64,000 bases of DNA from JANMDS01 sp031430575 (GTDB lineage Bacteria > Pseudomonadota > Gammaproteobacteria > Burkholderiales > Casimicrobiaceae): assembly GCA_031430575.1 (NCBI GenBank), contig JANPBT010000037.1:62001-126000 (forward strand), given 5' to 3'. The notes below the pieces were generated by a model. The model did not search any database. It saw only the letters and a program-made list of their open reading frames with translations, and had not been told where the DNA came from. Shown here one piece after another: positions 24,400 to 33,192 of the stretch (positions within the stretch are counted from its first letter, which is position 1; each line of letters starts with the position of its first letter). A program made the translations under genes and the position numbers.

Positions 24400-24990
24400 A
24401 TGTTTGATGCTGCATTACGTCGCGCAAAAGATGGCGTGCTCGCAGCGGCTGCGCGCGCGCTCAGGGGCGTGCATCCGACCGCGATCACGGCCGTCGGGTT
24501 GGCCATTGGGCTGAGCGCGGCCGGTGCCGCCGCCTTTGGTGAAACCGCGATTGCCTTCGCGCTTTTTTTTCTTAACCGCATTTGCGATGGGCTCGATGGC
24601 GCCGTCGCGCGGCTGGCGGATCAGCAAACCCAGCTCGGTGGCTATCTTGATTTGATGGCCGATTTCGCCATTTATGCCGCCATCCCGATTGGATTGTGGT
24701 GGGGCTTTAAATTACCGGGAGCGGAGGTTGCGTTGATCGCGATGCTGGCCGCGTTTTATATCAACGGCGCATCATGGATGCTGCTGTCGGCGCTCATCGC
24801 CGACGAAAACCGCACGACCACACTGACCATGCCAACCGGCTTGATCGAAGGCTTTGAGACGATTGTGTTTTATGGCTTAATGTTGCTCATACCTGCGGCG
24901 CAGATTTGGCTCTTTTGGAGCTTCGCAGGCTTAGTTTTGTTCACTGCGGGTCAACGTATCGTTTGGGCGTGTCGGCATCTGCGCGGATGA
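24400..24990 (+). CDS. CDP-alcohol phosphatidyltransferase family protein
   Basis: A 196-residue integral membrane enzyme. The family motif DG-x2-AR-x8-G-x3-D-x3-D is complete in the stretch from DGAVARLADQQ to YLDLMAD (about residues 65-88). About six membrane segments surround it. Such enzymes transfer a phosphatidyl group from CDP-diacylglycerol to an alcohol; the acceptor cannot be read from sequence. Its stop overlaps the next gene by 4 bases (ATGA). A clean repeat copy encodes IPAAQI in a membrane segment. Confidence 0.86.
   Translation: MFDAALRRAKDGVLAAAARALRGVHPTAITAVGLAIGLSAAGAAAFGETAIAFALFFLNRICDGLDGAVARLADQQTQLGGYLDLMADFAIYAAIPIGLWWGFKLPGAEVALIAMLAAFYINGASWMLLSALIADENRTTTLTMPTGLIEGFETIVFYGLMLLIPAAQIWLFWSFAGLVLFTAGQRIVWACRHLRG
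24889..24905 (-). repeat. Uptake-sequence-like repeat, copy 16 (exact)
   Basis: Inside the phosphatidyltransferase gene; read as IPAAQI. Confidence 0.95.
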
Positions 24991-25604
24991 AAATCGATCT
25001 CCACATTAGCGAGGAAGATGGCATCCGCTACTTGCATTTCGGCAGCGAGTGGATTCAAGGCGCGATGAAGATTCGCGCGCCCTACACGCTCGTGCTCGAC
25101 TACACCAATGATTTGATGGTCTGGGAAGGGTGCGTAGATCTGCCGCCAGCCCATATCGTCACGCTCGGTTTAGGCGCAGGCAGTGTGGCTAAATATTGCC
25201 TCAAAAACTATCCGAAATCGCGGCTCACGGCGATTGAAATCGCACCACAGGTCTGCGTTGCGGCCCACCGCTTTTTCAAATTGCCAGCCACTGATGATCG
25301 TTTTGAGATCGAAATTATCGATGCTGCGAAATGGGTGCGTGCAAAAGCCCATCACGGATCGTGCGATGTCATGATCATTGATCTCTATGATGCCGATGCC
25401 TTTGGCCCCGTGCACGATAGCGTTGCCTTCTACCGCGATTGCAAGCGCTGCTTGCGCCCTGGCGGGGCGATCACGGTGAATGTGTTTGGCGCAGGCTTCG
25501 GATTTGAAGATAGTTTCGCGCACGTATTTGAAGCGTTCGACGGCGCGGCGGAAGCCCTCGCCCCCTGTGCTGCGGGCAATCGCATCATCTTAGCGCGCGT
25601 GTGA
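24987..25604 (+). CDS. Spermidine synthase-like SAM-dependent protein
   Basis: A 205-residue Rossmann protein of the spermidine-synthase-like group. The nucleotide-binding motif is VTLGLGAGSVAKY, followed by LTAIEIAPQVCVAA and CDVMIIDLYDADAFGP, then RPGGAITVNVFG. The N-terminal beta domain of true SpeE is reduced, so polyamine synthesis is uncertain. It is translationally coupled to the phosphatidyltransferase. The C-terminus overlaps the convergent DUF2237 gene by 15 bases. Confidence 0.78.
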   Translation: MKIDLHISEEDGIRYLHFGSEWIQGAMKIRAPYTLVLDYTNDLMVWEGCVDLPPAHIVTLGLGAGSVAKYCLKNYPKSRLTAIEIAPQVCVAAHRFFKLPATDDRFEIEIIDAAKWVRAKAHHGSCDVMIIDLYDADAFGPVHDSVAFYRDCKRCLRPGGAITVNVFGAGFGFEDSFAHVFEAFDGAAEALAPCAAGNRIILARV

Positions 25605-26000
25605 TTGCAGCGCTTCGAGCGTTACGACATTGAGCGCCGCCTCATGCGTTGCACCTAAAAATACCTCCGGCGCAACATTGGCCACATAAGCCTCGCGCCA
25701 ACGGCTCACGCACAAACACCACCGATCGCCCGTTTTCAATCCTGGAAATCCATACTCAGGGCGCGGGGTTGAAAGATCGTTGCCCCGTGATTTCGAGTAG
25801 TTCAGAAATGCATCTGTCATCACCGCACAGACCGTATGGGAGCCGCGATCGTCAGGTCCGGTCGTGCAGCAGCCATCGCGAAAAAAGCCTGTGAGTGGAT
25901 CGGTGGAGCAACTCTGCAAGGCTCCACCTAAGACATTGCGTGCGCCTGAATCACCGCTTGTATCGTATGGCATACCGAGATTTTCAATGAAAAGACGCAT
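25590..26000 (-). CDS. DUF2237 family protein
   Basis: A 136-residue protein with the conserved DUF2237 text: CSTDPLTGFFRDGCCTTGP, GSHTVCAVMTDAFLNYSKS, GNDLSTPRPEYGFPGLKTGD and RWCLCVSRW. The family is small, Cys-rich and of unknown function. Its N-terminus (MRLFIENLGMPYDTSG) is atypical and the exact start is uncertain. A substituted repeat copy (25661-25677) lies in the coding region. Confidence 0.85.
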   Translation of the reverse strand: MRLFIENLGMPYDTSGDSGARNVLGGALQSCSTDPLTGFFRDGCCTTGPDDRGSHTVCAVMTDAFLNYSKSRGNDLSTPRPEYGFPGLKTGDRWCLCVSRWREAYVANVAPEVFLGATHEAALNVVTLEALQSHAR

Positions 26001-26025
26001 ACGTTACCTGAATCGCGGGGCAAGC

Positions 26026-26229
26026 TCAAATTTTGGTGGTGTCTTTTGCCGGGCGCGCGTAAACCAGCGTATGATCGTCCAACTCTGCGCGGCACTCTTG
26101 CAGAAGCGGGTCATTGATCGCGTCGGCGAAGTCAAGCCCGCTTACTGACGATGATTTGGCAAAAAAGTAGTAGTAAGTTGCTGCAGCGGCAATCAGTGCA
26201 GCAAGCGCGATGAGGGAAAAAGTTAACAT
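26026..26229 (-). CDS. Small single-span membrane protein
   Basis: A 67-residue protein with an N-terminal membrane helix (LTFSLIALAALIAAAATYYYF) and a hydrophilic tail with one Cys. The start at 26229 follows AGAGTTAAATG-type sequence and trims four residues from the longest frame. No family recognised. It is divergent from the ECF sigma gene at 26325. Confidence 0.5.
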   Translation of the reverse strand: MLTFSLIALAALIAAAATYYYFFAKSSSVSGLDFADAINDPLLQECRAELDDHTLVYARPAKDTTKI

Positions 26230-26324
26230 GATGTGCTCCAAGAGTTAAATGTGATTTGTGTGTCTGCTACCTGTTCAGACGCATAAATTCTCCAAAACAC
26301 CTCATCAATGAAAATTAATTTGCG

Positions 26325-26900
26325 ATGATTGCTCCAGAAAGCGCACCCCCCGACATTACCGAGTTGCTCAATGCCGTAGCCCTTGGCGGCGATGGCGCGC
26401 GCGACGCTCTTTACAACGTCGTCTACGCCGATCTCCACAAAATGGCGCGTGGGCGGCTTTACCAAAGCGGCTCGATTTCCATCTTGGATAGCCCGGGCTT
26501 GGTGAGCGAAGCCTACATACGCATGCTGGGCAAAGAGGCTACTGTTGCCAAAAACCGCAAAGTATTTTTCACCTACGCTTCGCAGGTGATGCGTAATATC
26601 ATTTTGGATTACGTGAAGCAATCAAATGCTGAAAAGCGCGGCAGCGGCGAGACCGATCTCACGCTCTATACCGAGATGGCGGGCGTTGCGTTTCGCAACG
26701 ATCAATTTGATTCACTAGAGCAAGCCTTGAGCCGATTGCAACGGATTGACGCCCGCGCTTGTAGTCTGGTGGAGTTGCGCTATTTCGGCGGAATGACGAT
26801 GGAAGAATGTGCCGAAACGCTTGGCATTTCGTCCGCCACCGCCACGCGCGATTGGGAGCTTGCGCGTGGGTTTTTAGCCAGAGAGTTGACGGCTGCTTAG
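26325..26900 (+). CDS. ECF sigma factor of the kinase-associated type (module 1)
   Basis: A 191-residue ECF sigma factor of the group annotated as TIGR02999-type. Region 2 spans LYNVVYADLHKMARGRLYQ to MRNIILDYVKQSNAEKRGS; region 4 has RACSLVELRYFGGMTMEEC and the helix-turn-helix LGISSATATRDWELARGFL. Sigma factors of this kind commonly lie beside Ser/Thr kinases, and in Xanthomonas one is activated by its partner kinase (ECF43 type). Here the kinase is at 27694-30489. It is paralogous to the factor at 34768-35337. No anti-sigma gene is adjacent. Confidence 0.88.
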   Translation: MIAPESAPPDITELLNAVALGGDGARDALYNVVYADLHKMARGRLYQSGSISILDSPGLVSEAYIRMLGKEATVAKNRKVFFTYASQVMRNIILDYVKQSNAEKRGSGETDLTLYTEMAGVAFRNDQFDSLEQALSRLQRIDARACSLVELRYFGGMTMEECAETLGISSATATRDWELARGFLARELTAA

Positions 26901-26912
26901 ACTGCCTTACGG

Positions 26913-27569
26913 CTATTTCCTGGGTGCAGAGGATAATGGATCGCGGATCACCATTCGGCAGGCTGCGATATTGCGCGTCCAGTTCGGGTTGGTTGCAGAT
27001 ATATCGCCACCTAGCCCGGTATCGCGCACGGCCTGAATGACGATAGACCAATTCGCATTGCGTGCCACGAGCGTCTCGACCGAAGACGAAAGCGATGCGA
27101 CGATGGGGTTCGTAGTCGTAAAGTTGTAGCGGCTGCTTGAAATCGTAAGCGCAGGATCGAGCGCCTGTAAATCGCTATATACCGTCGTAATGCCATCATC
27201 GCTACGCACCAGGATGCGTACGTGTGTCGTCGCAGAAGAAATAACGCCATACCCCGTGTAGAGCTGAATCGATGAAGGCACGCCATAACGCAAGTCAGCG
27301 ATTGAGTACGCGTAGGTCGCAAGATTGATACCGTCAGCAGGGGGTGAATAAGTCCACGTCGCAGCGCCGTTTACGCTCGGCACGCTTAGCGAAAGCGTTT
27401 GCACGCCCCCCCCGCCGGAGCCCTGACCGTTTGGTATCGTTCTTGGCACAGCAGCGCACGATAGCTGCGGCAGTGGCGGTGGCGGCGGGAAGTAATACCA
27501 TTGTGCGGCTGCATTGGCACTCAGTGCGGCGAGCGCTGTGAAAAGGCTCAGGCGCGTGGTTGTTCTCAT
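26913..27569 (-). CDS. Exported two-cysteine protein of module 1
   Basis: A 218-residue exported protein of unknown family. The start at 27569 gives a signal peptide MRTTTRLSLFTALAALSANA with Ala-x-Ala cleavage, followed by a Pro-rich stretch. Mature features are LSCAAVPRTIPNGQG near the N-terminus and NIAACRM near the C-terminus, with a beta-rich Thr/Ser middle. The same frame (Cys-x2-Ile/Val-Pro-x-TIP, and RN-x-A-x-C) recurs in the protein at 35404-36015 in the equivalent place of module 2. The two cysteines could form a disulfide. It converges on the sigma gene with a 12-base gap. Confidence 0.7.
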   Translation of the reverse strand: MRTTTRLSLFTALAALSANAAAQWYYFPPPPPLPQLSCAAVPRTIPNGQGSGGGGVQTLSLSVPSVNGAATWTYSPPADGINLATYAYSIADLRYGVPSSIQLYTGYGVISSATTHVRILVRSDDGITTVYSDLQALDPALTISSSRYNFTTTNPIVASLSSSVETLVARNANWSIVIQAVRDTGLGGDISATNPNWTRNIAACRMVIRDPLSSAPRK

Positions 27570-27693
27570 GATGGATTCCCGTTTTTTTAGGTGTAGATAT
27601 GGGTACAGACGACAAACTGCATCTAAATCGATCATTGCATCCCCGTCGTCAGGTGTAAATCCCCCAAATGGGGGGGAAGGCTACGCAATGGCC

Positions 27694-30489
27694 TCAGAGC
27701 ACCACTGGCAGTTGCGTAAATGCTGCGCCAGTGCTCGGTTGCGGCTGGTTGAGACGCTCGATGAGCGTTTGCGCGCCCGCTTGCCAGCCCAGTGCGCTCT
27801 CAAGGCGTTGCGCGAGCCCAATCTGCGCCGTAGGTATGTTATCCCGTTGCGCCAATGCCGCGTAGGTTTGGGCAGAAATCGTAGAGGGATGGTGCTCGCC
27901 GCGCTCTTTTTGCAAAACCAGCGCAGCTGCGCTTAACTGCTGCTGCGCCTGCGCGATCCGCCCCTGGCGCAAATCGCCGATACCAAGGAGCACGCGCGTG
28001 AGCGCGACGTCGGGGTGCTTTTCGCCCCGCATTTCGATTTGCTTGGCTTCGATGATGCGCAGTTGCGCCGTCGCATCGTCAGTTTTGCCTTGCCGCAAAA
28101 TATTTTCAGCCAGTACCCGCCGCGCGCGCAACCCCGCATCGCTTTCGCCCGCGCCGGCTTTCTCATGGCGCAGGACGATGGCGCGCAGCGCTGACTCCGC
28201 TTGCGCCGGTTGCCCGCGATACATCAAAGCCAACGCCCCCAATTGATCAAACCATTGATGTTGTCCCTCTTTTTCTAATGGGGTTGCGGCGCGAAGGCGC
28301 GCTAGCATCGCCTCTGCTGCATCCCATTGGCCTTGGCGGATCGCGCAGAAAGTATAGCTTTGGCAGGCTGCGACCGTTTCCGCATGGGCGTTGCCCAAGC
28401 GCGATTGAAAGGTATCGCAAACTGCTCTAAGAGGCCCCGACGCTTGCGCGAAGCGGCCATCGATGTAATCCACCACAGCAAGATGCGATTGTGTTCGTAA
28501 GCGATCAATTTCACCGCGAACGGGGATTGCGGCATCGAGCGCTTGCACCGCTTGAAATCGTTGTCGGGCATCCGCCAAATTGCCTTTTGTCCGTGCTGCA
28601 ATGGCTTGACCCTCAATGGCCCAGACCAAAAGCTCAACGTCGGGCGGTTGCAAGGATTTGAGCTGCGCTTCAGCAGCAGCGTAGTGCTTTTCTGCATCGT
28701 CAGATTTATTTTGCAGCCACGCGCGCTGCCCTTGTGCAATCGAGAGCTTTGCGAGCAGCAGATCCGGTGCGCGCAGATGGGCGGCTGCTAATTCATGAGC
28801 CGCAGCGAGCAGTGGCGTTGCTGCACCATGTTGATTGGCTTTGCTGTGAATATCAATCAGATTCCAGAGCGCGGCGATTTCCGCCCGCGGGTCTTTGCGT
28901 TGCTGCGCGGCTTCGCGCTGCGCGGTGAAAATTTTCACCGCGTCGGTGTATTCCCCAATATCGCGGTAGAGCTCGCCCATGCGGGCGTTGGCAATTTCGC
29001 CGCCTTGGGCAGAAACTGCGCCGGAGGTATTGAGAAACGATTGCGCGCGGTCAAGCAATTCTTTGGCAGTGAAGGTGCGCGATTTCGCCATGTCAGGGCT
29101 CATCCCGGCTAAGAAGCTGGCCATCAGCCCATCAACCGATTTGGCGCGGGTTTGGCTCTCGGTAGCGATCGCACGCTGCTGAAAAGCATGCCCGGCAAAT
29201 GCGATCACGGCCAGCCCGCCGACGGCTGCAATACTCGCGCTCGCCCAATTGCGCCGCAGGTATTTTTCGATACGATAAATCGTCGCGCCTTCGCGCGCGG
29301 CCACCGGCCGATTGTCGAGCGTGCGCTGCAAATCTGCGGCGAAAGCGAGCGCTGAAGAGTAGCGCTCGCCGGGGTTGCGGCGCAAGGCTTTGCTGAGCAC
29401 GAAACTAATATCGCCTTTCAGCGCGCGGCGGTAAGCGGCGATTGATAAAAACCCCATCTGCGATACCTGCGGCGCAGATTCGGGCGCTTGCGCGAGCGTG
29501 CGTGGGCTTTGATCGAGCTGCGCGATGCGCGCGCTCATCTCCTTAGCGTCGTTTTGAAACGGCACGCTGCCCGTAATCAGCTCAAAAAGCACGACCGCGA
29601 GCGAAAAGGTATCGGTCGCCGTGGTCACCGTCTCACCGACTAACTGCTCGGGCGCGGCGTATTTCGGCGTCATGGCCACGCCGTTCATCCGCGTAAATTG
29701 GGTCTCCTCCGCCGATTGCTCGGTGGTGAGTAATTTAGCAATGCCGAAATCGAGTAGCTTTAACGCCCCCTCCTTCGTCACCATCATGTTAGAAGGCTTT
29801 ATATCGCGGTGGAGCACGAGCCGTGAGTGGGCGTGATGCGCTGCATGCGCCGCGTGTACGATCAGCTGCACCCGCTCGCGCAGGCCAAGCCGCTTTTGCG
29901 CGCAATACTGATTGAGGGCGACGCCATCAATGTATTCCAGCGCGAGAAAAGGTTGCCCTTGCGCGGTAGTACCTGCATCAAATATTTTTGCGATGTTGGG
30001 GTGATCGAGCTGCGCCAAAATATCACGCTCGCGGCGAAAGCGCTCCACTAGCGCTGCGGCAGACATCATTGCCAGCGGTAATTTCAGCGCTACGGATCGA
30101 TCGAGCGTGCCGTCGTTGCGTCGCGCTAACCAGACATCGGCCATACCGCCACGCCCGAGCGGTTGCGTTAGCGTGTAGTTTTGAATGATGTCGCCCGCTT
30201 GCAGCGGCACGGTCGCCGACGACGCGGTCTTTAAAAAAGTCGTGAGCTCTGCTGATGGCGGCAGCTCGGTAGCGCCATCACCATCGCCAAGACCGAGCAG
30301 CGCTTGCGCGTCGCGCGCGATGCGCGGTTGCGCGCGCGCGATCTCGCTTATGCGCTGGTACTTTTCTTCACGCGATCCGAGGGCGTCGATTTCCTTGACC
30401 AGCGCAAAAACGTTTTGCCATGTTTGCGTGCTCGGGGAAATCACGCCCGCAGGCTCAGCCTCAGGCGCAAGCGCGCTTCTTGCAGACAT
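27694..30489 (-). CDS. Membrane Ser/Thr protein kinase with TPR-like C-terminus (module 1)
   Basis: A Hanks-type kinase of about 931 residues. After an N-terminal segment of about 100 residues, the kinase domain has GRGGMADVWLARR, Lys in SVALKLPL, catalytic HRDIKPSN, DFGIAK and YAAPEQL. A membrane helix (ASIAAVGGLAVIAFAGHAF) follows, then about 480 residues of TPR-like helical repeats expected in the periplasm. The topology suggests a sensor that phosphorylates a cytoplasmic partner, plausibly the sigma factor at 26325. The ATG at 30489 is preferred over 30555, which has no ribosome-binding site and falls on a partial repeat copy. One clean and three degenerate repeat copies lie inside. Confidence 0.9.
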   Translation of the reverse strand: MSARSALAPEAEPAGVISPSTQTWQNVFALVKEIDALGSREEKYQRISEIARAQPRIARDAQALLGLGDGDGATELPPSAELTTFLKTASSATVPLQAGDIIQNYTLTQPLGRGGMADVWLARRNDGTLDRSVALKLPLAMMSAAALVERFRRERDILAQLDHPNIAKIFDAGTTAQGQPFLALEYIDGVALNQYCAQKRLGLRERVQLIVHAAHAAHHAHSRLVLHRDIKPSNMMVTKEGALKLLDFGIAKLLTTEQSAEETQFTRMNGVAMTPKYAAPEQLVGETVTTATDTFSLAVVLFELITGSVPFQNDAKEMSARIAQLDQSPRTLAQAPESAPQVSQMGFLSIAAYRRALKGDISFVLSKALRRNPGERYSSALAFAADLQRTLDNRPVAAREGATIYRIEKYLRRNWASASIAAVGGLAVIAFAGHAFQQRAIATESQTRAKSVDGLMASFLAGMSPDMAKSRTFTAKELLDRAQSFLNTSGAVSAQGGEIANARMGELYRDIGEYTDAVKIFTAQREAAQQRKDPRAEIAALWNLIDIHSKANQHGAATPLLAAAHELAAAHLRAPDLLLAKLSIAQGQRAWLQNKSDDAEKHYAAAEAQLKSLQPPDVELLVWAIEGQAIAARTKGNLADARQRFQAVQALDAAIPVRGEIDRLRTQSHLAVVDYIDGRFAQASGPLRAVCDTFQSRLGNAHAETVAACQSYTFCAIRQGQWDAAEAMLARLRAATPLEKEGQHQWFDQLGALALMYRGQPAQAESALRAIVLRHEKAGAGESDAGLRARRVLAENILRQGKTDDATAQLRIIEAKQIEMRGEKHPDVALTRVLLGIGDLRQGRIAQAQQQLSAAALVLQKERGEHHPSTISAQTYAALAQRDNIPTAQIGLAQRLESALGWQAGAQTLIERLNQPQPSTGAAFTQLPVVL
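29463..29479 (-). repeat. Uptake-sequence-like repeat, copy 17 (exact)
   Basis: Inside kinase 1; read as SAPQV. Degenerate copies at 27821, 29014 and 29247 lie in the same gene. Confidence 0.95.
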
Positions 30490-30592
30490 TTTTCCGCTCA
30501 ATTTCCCCGTAAACCCTGATTTTGACGGCAATCGCTTACCGCAGGTATCCGCCATTTGGGGGAGAGCTGCGCGCGACGGTGCTTATTTCGCA

Positions 30593-30609
30593 ATACCTGC
30601 GGCGCAGAT
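30593..30609 (-). repeat. Uptake-sequence-like repeat, copy 18 (exact)
   Basis: Divergent intergenic region upstream of kinase 1; the only clean intergenic copy not just after a stop codon. Confidence 0.95.
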
Positions 30610-30717
30610 ATGGGTGATTTCAGCCGTTTTTCAAAAGGATTGAGAGAGTTTGCGCAAAAACCCCGTTTGTACCGACACACATCGCTTTTTTGAACCTCTT
30701 TAGAAAAAGTCAAAAAA

Positions 30718-30749
30718 GAAATTGAATCCAGTTTTACCCGCCAGCCGTA
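30718..30749 (+). promoter_or_regulatory. Candidate ECF-sigma promoter, copy A
   Basis: GAAATTGAATCCA, 15 bases, then CGTA. The same two boxes with the same spacing occur at 34676-34707. The layout (TGAATCC-like -35, CGTA -10) fits ECF promoters. The downstream ATG is 83 bases away (30832). Confidence 0.6.
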
Positions 30750-30831
30750 TCAGGGGTGTGACGCATCAAACCGATGAAATCGATGCGAAGCAAGCTTACT
30801 TTTACCTACTTAATTACTTTGGAGATTTATC

Positions 30832-31560
30832 ATGAAAAACGCTTCTTTCAACAAACTGGCTTCGGCAATCACACTTTCGCTGGCAGCAGGTTTAGGCGCA
30901 ATGCAAGGTGTAAGCGCGCAGGGTCTACCTACGATTCAACCCGGCGTTCAACTCCCGTCGATTGCTCCACCTCAACAAATCATGGATGCGCGCTGCCCAA
31001 ATGCCACCACCGCAAGCTACTCAAGCAATTCTGGGCTGCTCAGCTGCAAAGGCGCAAAGCAAACGCGCGCCATCGTGTGCTCAGACCCTGCGTTTCCGCG
31101 CTTAGTTGTTCGGCAAAATGCGTCCGGTATCGTTGGTGATATTGATGTTTGCGCAGCGAACACTGAAGATGGGCAAACGATCACCACGCAAACTAATTTG
31201 AACGTACCCCGCAATGTGCTTTCCGCGTGCCCTTCCGGAAAAACCCCGTTTACTCACAGCACTGGCCCAATTTGCGTTGCAGCCGGGCTCACCATTGGTG
31301 CGAGCCAGGCGCTCTCTAGTTTCGCGACTCCACGCGACTATGTTGTGCGTACGAATACCCAGCGCCCTTACGACCTCAACGTCGACTACGTGCGGGCTCC
31401 GCTCGAAGGGCGTCGCAATGGATTTTCGTATGTTCAGGGCCTATCTGACGCGCAGGTTGCGGGTCAGGGTTGGCGGCTCGATTTGGGCACGCAGGGCGCG
31501 GTCAATCAATATCAGCGGACGCCGCAAGTCAGCGCAATTCTCGTACCGCACACGAACTGA
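30832..31560 (+). CDS. Exported Cys-containing protein of the signalling island
   Basis: A 242-residue exported protein. The signal peptide runs to about residue 29 (MKNASFNKLASAITLSLAAG, cleavage near VSAQG). The mature chain starts Pro/Gln-rich and has several cysteines (DARCPNATT, LLSCKGAK, IVCSDPAF, DVCAANTED, SACPSGKTPF, PICVAAG), suggesting disulfides. No family recognised. A strong TTGGAGA site precedes the ATG, and the candidate ECF promoter at 30718 makes it a likely output of one of the local sigma factors. A hairpin follows at 31572. Confidence 0.7.
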   Translation: MKNASFNKLASAITLSLAAGLGAMQGVSAQGLPTIQPGVQLPSIAPPQQIMDARCPNATTASYSSNSGLLSCKGAKQTRAIVCSDPAFPRLVVRQNASGIVGDIDVCAANTEDGQTITTQTNLNVPRNVLSACPSGKTPFTHSTGPICVAAGLTIGASQALSSFATPRDYVVRTNTQRPYDLNVDYVRAPLEGRRNGFSYVQGLSDAQVAGQGWRLDLGTQGAVNQYQRTPQVSAILVPHTN

Positions 31561-31571
31561 TGCTAAATAAA

Positions 31572-31596
31572 AGCCGAGGCGCGCTGCGCCTCGGCT
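31572..31596. terminator. Strong hairpin between exported gene and DUF4384 gene
   Basis: Perfect 11-base stem AGCCGAGGCGC/GCGCCTCGGCT with loop GCT, 11 bases after the stop codon. There is little T run on the plus strand (GATTTGG), so it may be a partial terminator or mRNA stabiliser. Confidence 0.65.
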
Positions 31597-31626
31597 GATT
31601 TGGTACGTGTTAATTTTGAGGCTGTC

Positions 31627-33180
31627 ATGAAAAATCTCTATTTAAAACCACTCGTTCTCGCCGCACTTTTCACAGCTGGCTGCGCGACCCCCATCGACCG
31701 CAAAACCGATACCGAGCTCGCTGCGCTGCGCGTAGCCCCCGCCGCGAGTCCGCAACGCAATATCACCAATTTTTCTGATGGTTTGCGTTGCATGGATCAA
31801 GTGATGTTTGATTACGGCGTGCGCGACGTGACCATGATGATGGAGGACTTTCAAGATAAATCAAATCGGCTTTCTGCTGGCACGCGCGACATGATGATTT
31901 CAGCGGTATCCGATATGACCCGCCGTAGCCGCGCGGTGCGCTTGCAGACTTTCGGCAGCGACAATCAAAATCTGGTGCAACTGTTGCAGCAAGCACAAAA
32001 GCTAAATGAATTTTCTGCTATTCCTGAGTTTGATTTGCGCGGCTCGGTGACCCAATTTGATGAGGATTTGCTTAAGCGGCAAGGTACGTTTGGATTGATC
32101 TTTCAAAACTTGTTCGGAATCAGTGCCGGACGCACCTCGCAAGTATCGGTGCTTGGTTTTGATGCCAGCATTATTAAGACTAAAGACTTTACGCTGCTGC
32201 CCGGCGTAGTTTCTAAAAATACGATTGCCATCGGTCGCGATGAAGCGAGCGCGGGCGATGGCCGAGCCGAAATTAAGAAGGCAAATATTTCATTTACCTT
32301 TGCTCTCAATCGCAATGAAGGTAGCGCCCAAGCCGTACGCAATATGGTGGAGCTGGCAGGGATCGAAGTGGTGGGCAAATTAACGCGCACGCCCTATTGG
32401 AAATGCTTAGGCTTAGCGACCGATCACCCAGAAGTCACCCGCGAGATGGAAGATTGGTTTTTCTCGATGCGGCGCGATGATGATAAGCGCCGATACTTTC
32501 AAGAGCAATTGCGCTTTCGTGATTTCTATAACGGCCCGCTGGATGGCAAAGCAAATAAAGCCACTATCGATGCGCTCGCCGCGTATAAAAAGGGATTGAA
32601 ACTAGCAGAAAATACCCCAGAAGATTTTGCCTTTTTTCGCACTTTTCTAAACGCGCCGATTCCCGCTCCACCTGAGAAACCTTTTACGTTTATCGCTGAA
32701 AAAAAGCCTGAATCTGCGCCGCAGGTATCTGATGCACCTGCAAGTGTTGCGGCAAGCACTTCACCGCTGACGGTGATATTTGATAAATCATTTTATAAGC
32801 CTGCGGAGAGCATCTCAGTCAATATTACGACGGTACGCGAAGGCTATTTGTATTGCTACGCGCTTGATGCCAAGACCTTGGCGATCCAGCGGATCTTTCC
32901 CAATCGATTTGCGAGTGATCCACGTGTAGAGCTTGGGCAAACGGTGTCGCTCCCTGGCGCGGGCGGCTTCAAGATCGAAGCGCAAGCGGGCGCGACGCAG
33001 CGGCAAATCGCTTGTATGCTCGCCCCGCGCGAGGTTTACAACGGCTTGCCACCGCCGCTGCGTTGGGGTGATTTTGAAGACATTCGCTTACCGAGTTTTG
33101 AGGCGATTCAAAAAGCATTTTCTGAGATCGCAAAAGCGGAAGTGCCGTTAGAGCGTGGCACCGTGCGTATCGAAAAATAG
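31627..33180 (+). CDS. DUF4384 lipoprotein with peptidoglycan-binding-like segment
   Basis: A 517-residue lipoprotein. The ATG at 31627 starts MKNLYLKPLVLAALFTAGC with lipobox Cys at residue 19. Residues about 45-260 resemble CsgG-like envelope proteins (DFQDKSNRLSAGTRDMMISAV). A short stretch FYNGPLDGKANKATIDALAAY looks like a peptidoglycan-binding repeat. The last 140 residues are DUF4384 (SVNITTVREGYLYCYALD). DUF4384 proteins often accompany kinase or sigma signalling loci. It leads directly into the sigma gene (12-base gap), so it is probably part of that operon. A repeat copy encodes SAPQV in the linker before DUF4384. Confidence 0.78.
   Translation: MKNLYLKPLVLAALFTAGCATPIDRKTDTELAALRVAPAASPQRNITNFSDGLRCMDQVMFDYGVRDVTMMMEDFQDKSNRLSAGTRDMMISAVSDMTRRSRAVRLQTFGSDNQNLVQLLQQAQKLNEFSAIPEFDLRGSVTQFDEDLLKRQGTFGLIFQNLFGISAGRTSQVSVLGFDASIIKTKDFTLLPGVVSKNTIAIGRDEASAGDGRAEIKKANISFTFALNRNEGSAQAVRNMVELAGIEVVGKLTRTPYWKCLGLATDHPEVTREMEDWFFSMRRDDDKRRYFQEQLRFRDFYNGPLDGKANKATIDALAAYKKGLKLAENTPEDFAFFRTFLNAPIPAPPEKPFTFIAEKKPESAPQVSDAPASVAASTSPLTVIFDKSFYKPAESISVNITTVREGYLYCYALDAKTLAIQRIFPNRFASDPRVELGQTVSLPGAGGFKIEAQAGATQRQIACMLAPREVYNGLPPPLRWGDFEDIRLPSFEAIQKAFSEIAKAEVPLERGTVRIEK
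32712..32728 (+). repeat. Uptake-sequence-like repeat, copy 19 (exact)
   Basis: Inside the DUF4384 lipoprotein linker; read as SAPQV. Confidence 0.95.
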
Positions 33181-33192
33181 GAGCACAGCATC

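Larger units (their letters stand above)
30490..30831. promoter_or_regulatory. Divergent control region between kinase 1 and the Cys-containing exported gene
   Basis: About 340 bases. Contents: a partial repeat half-site (near 30531-30547), a clean repeat copy (30593-30609), and an ECF-type promoter candidate (30718-30749) facing the plus-strand gene, which starts at 30832 behind a TTGGAGATTT site. I found no obvious promoter for the kinase. Confidence 0.5.

Noticed and set aside
30531..30547. CCGCAGGTAT half-site as another repeat copy
   Set aside because: Only the right half matches; the left half is unrelated, so it is not counted.
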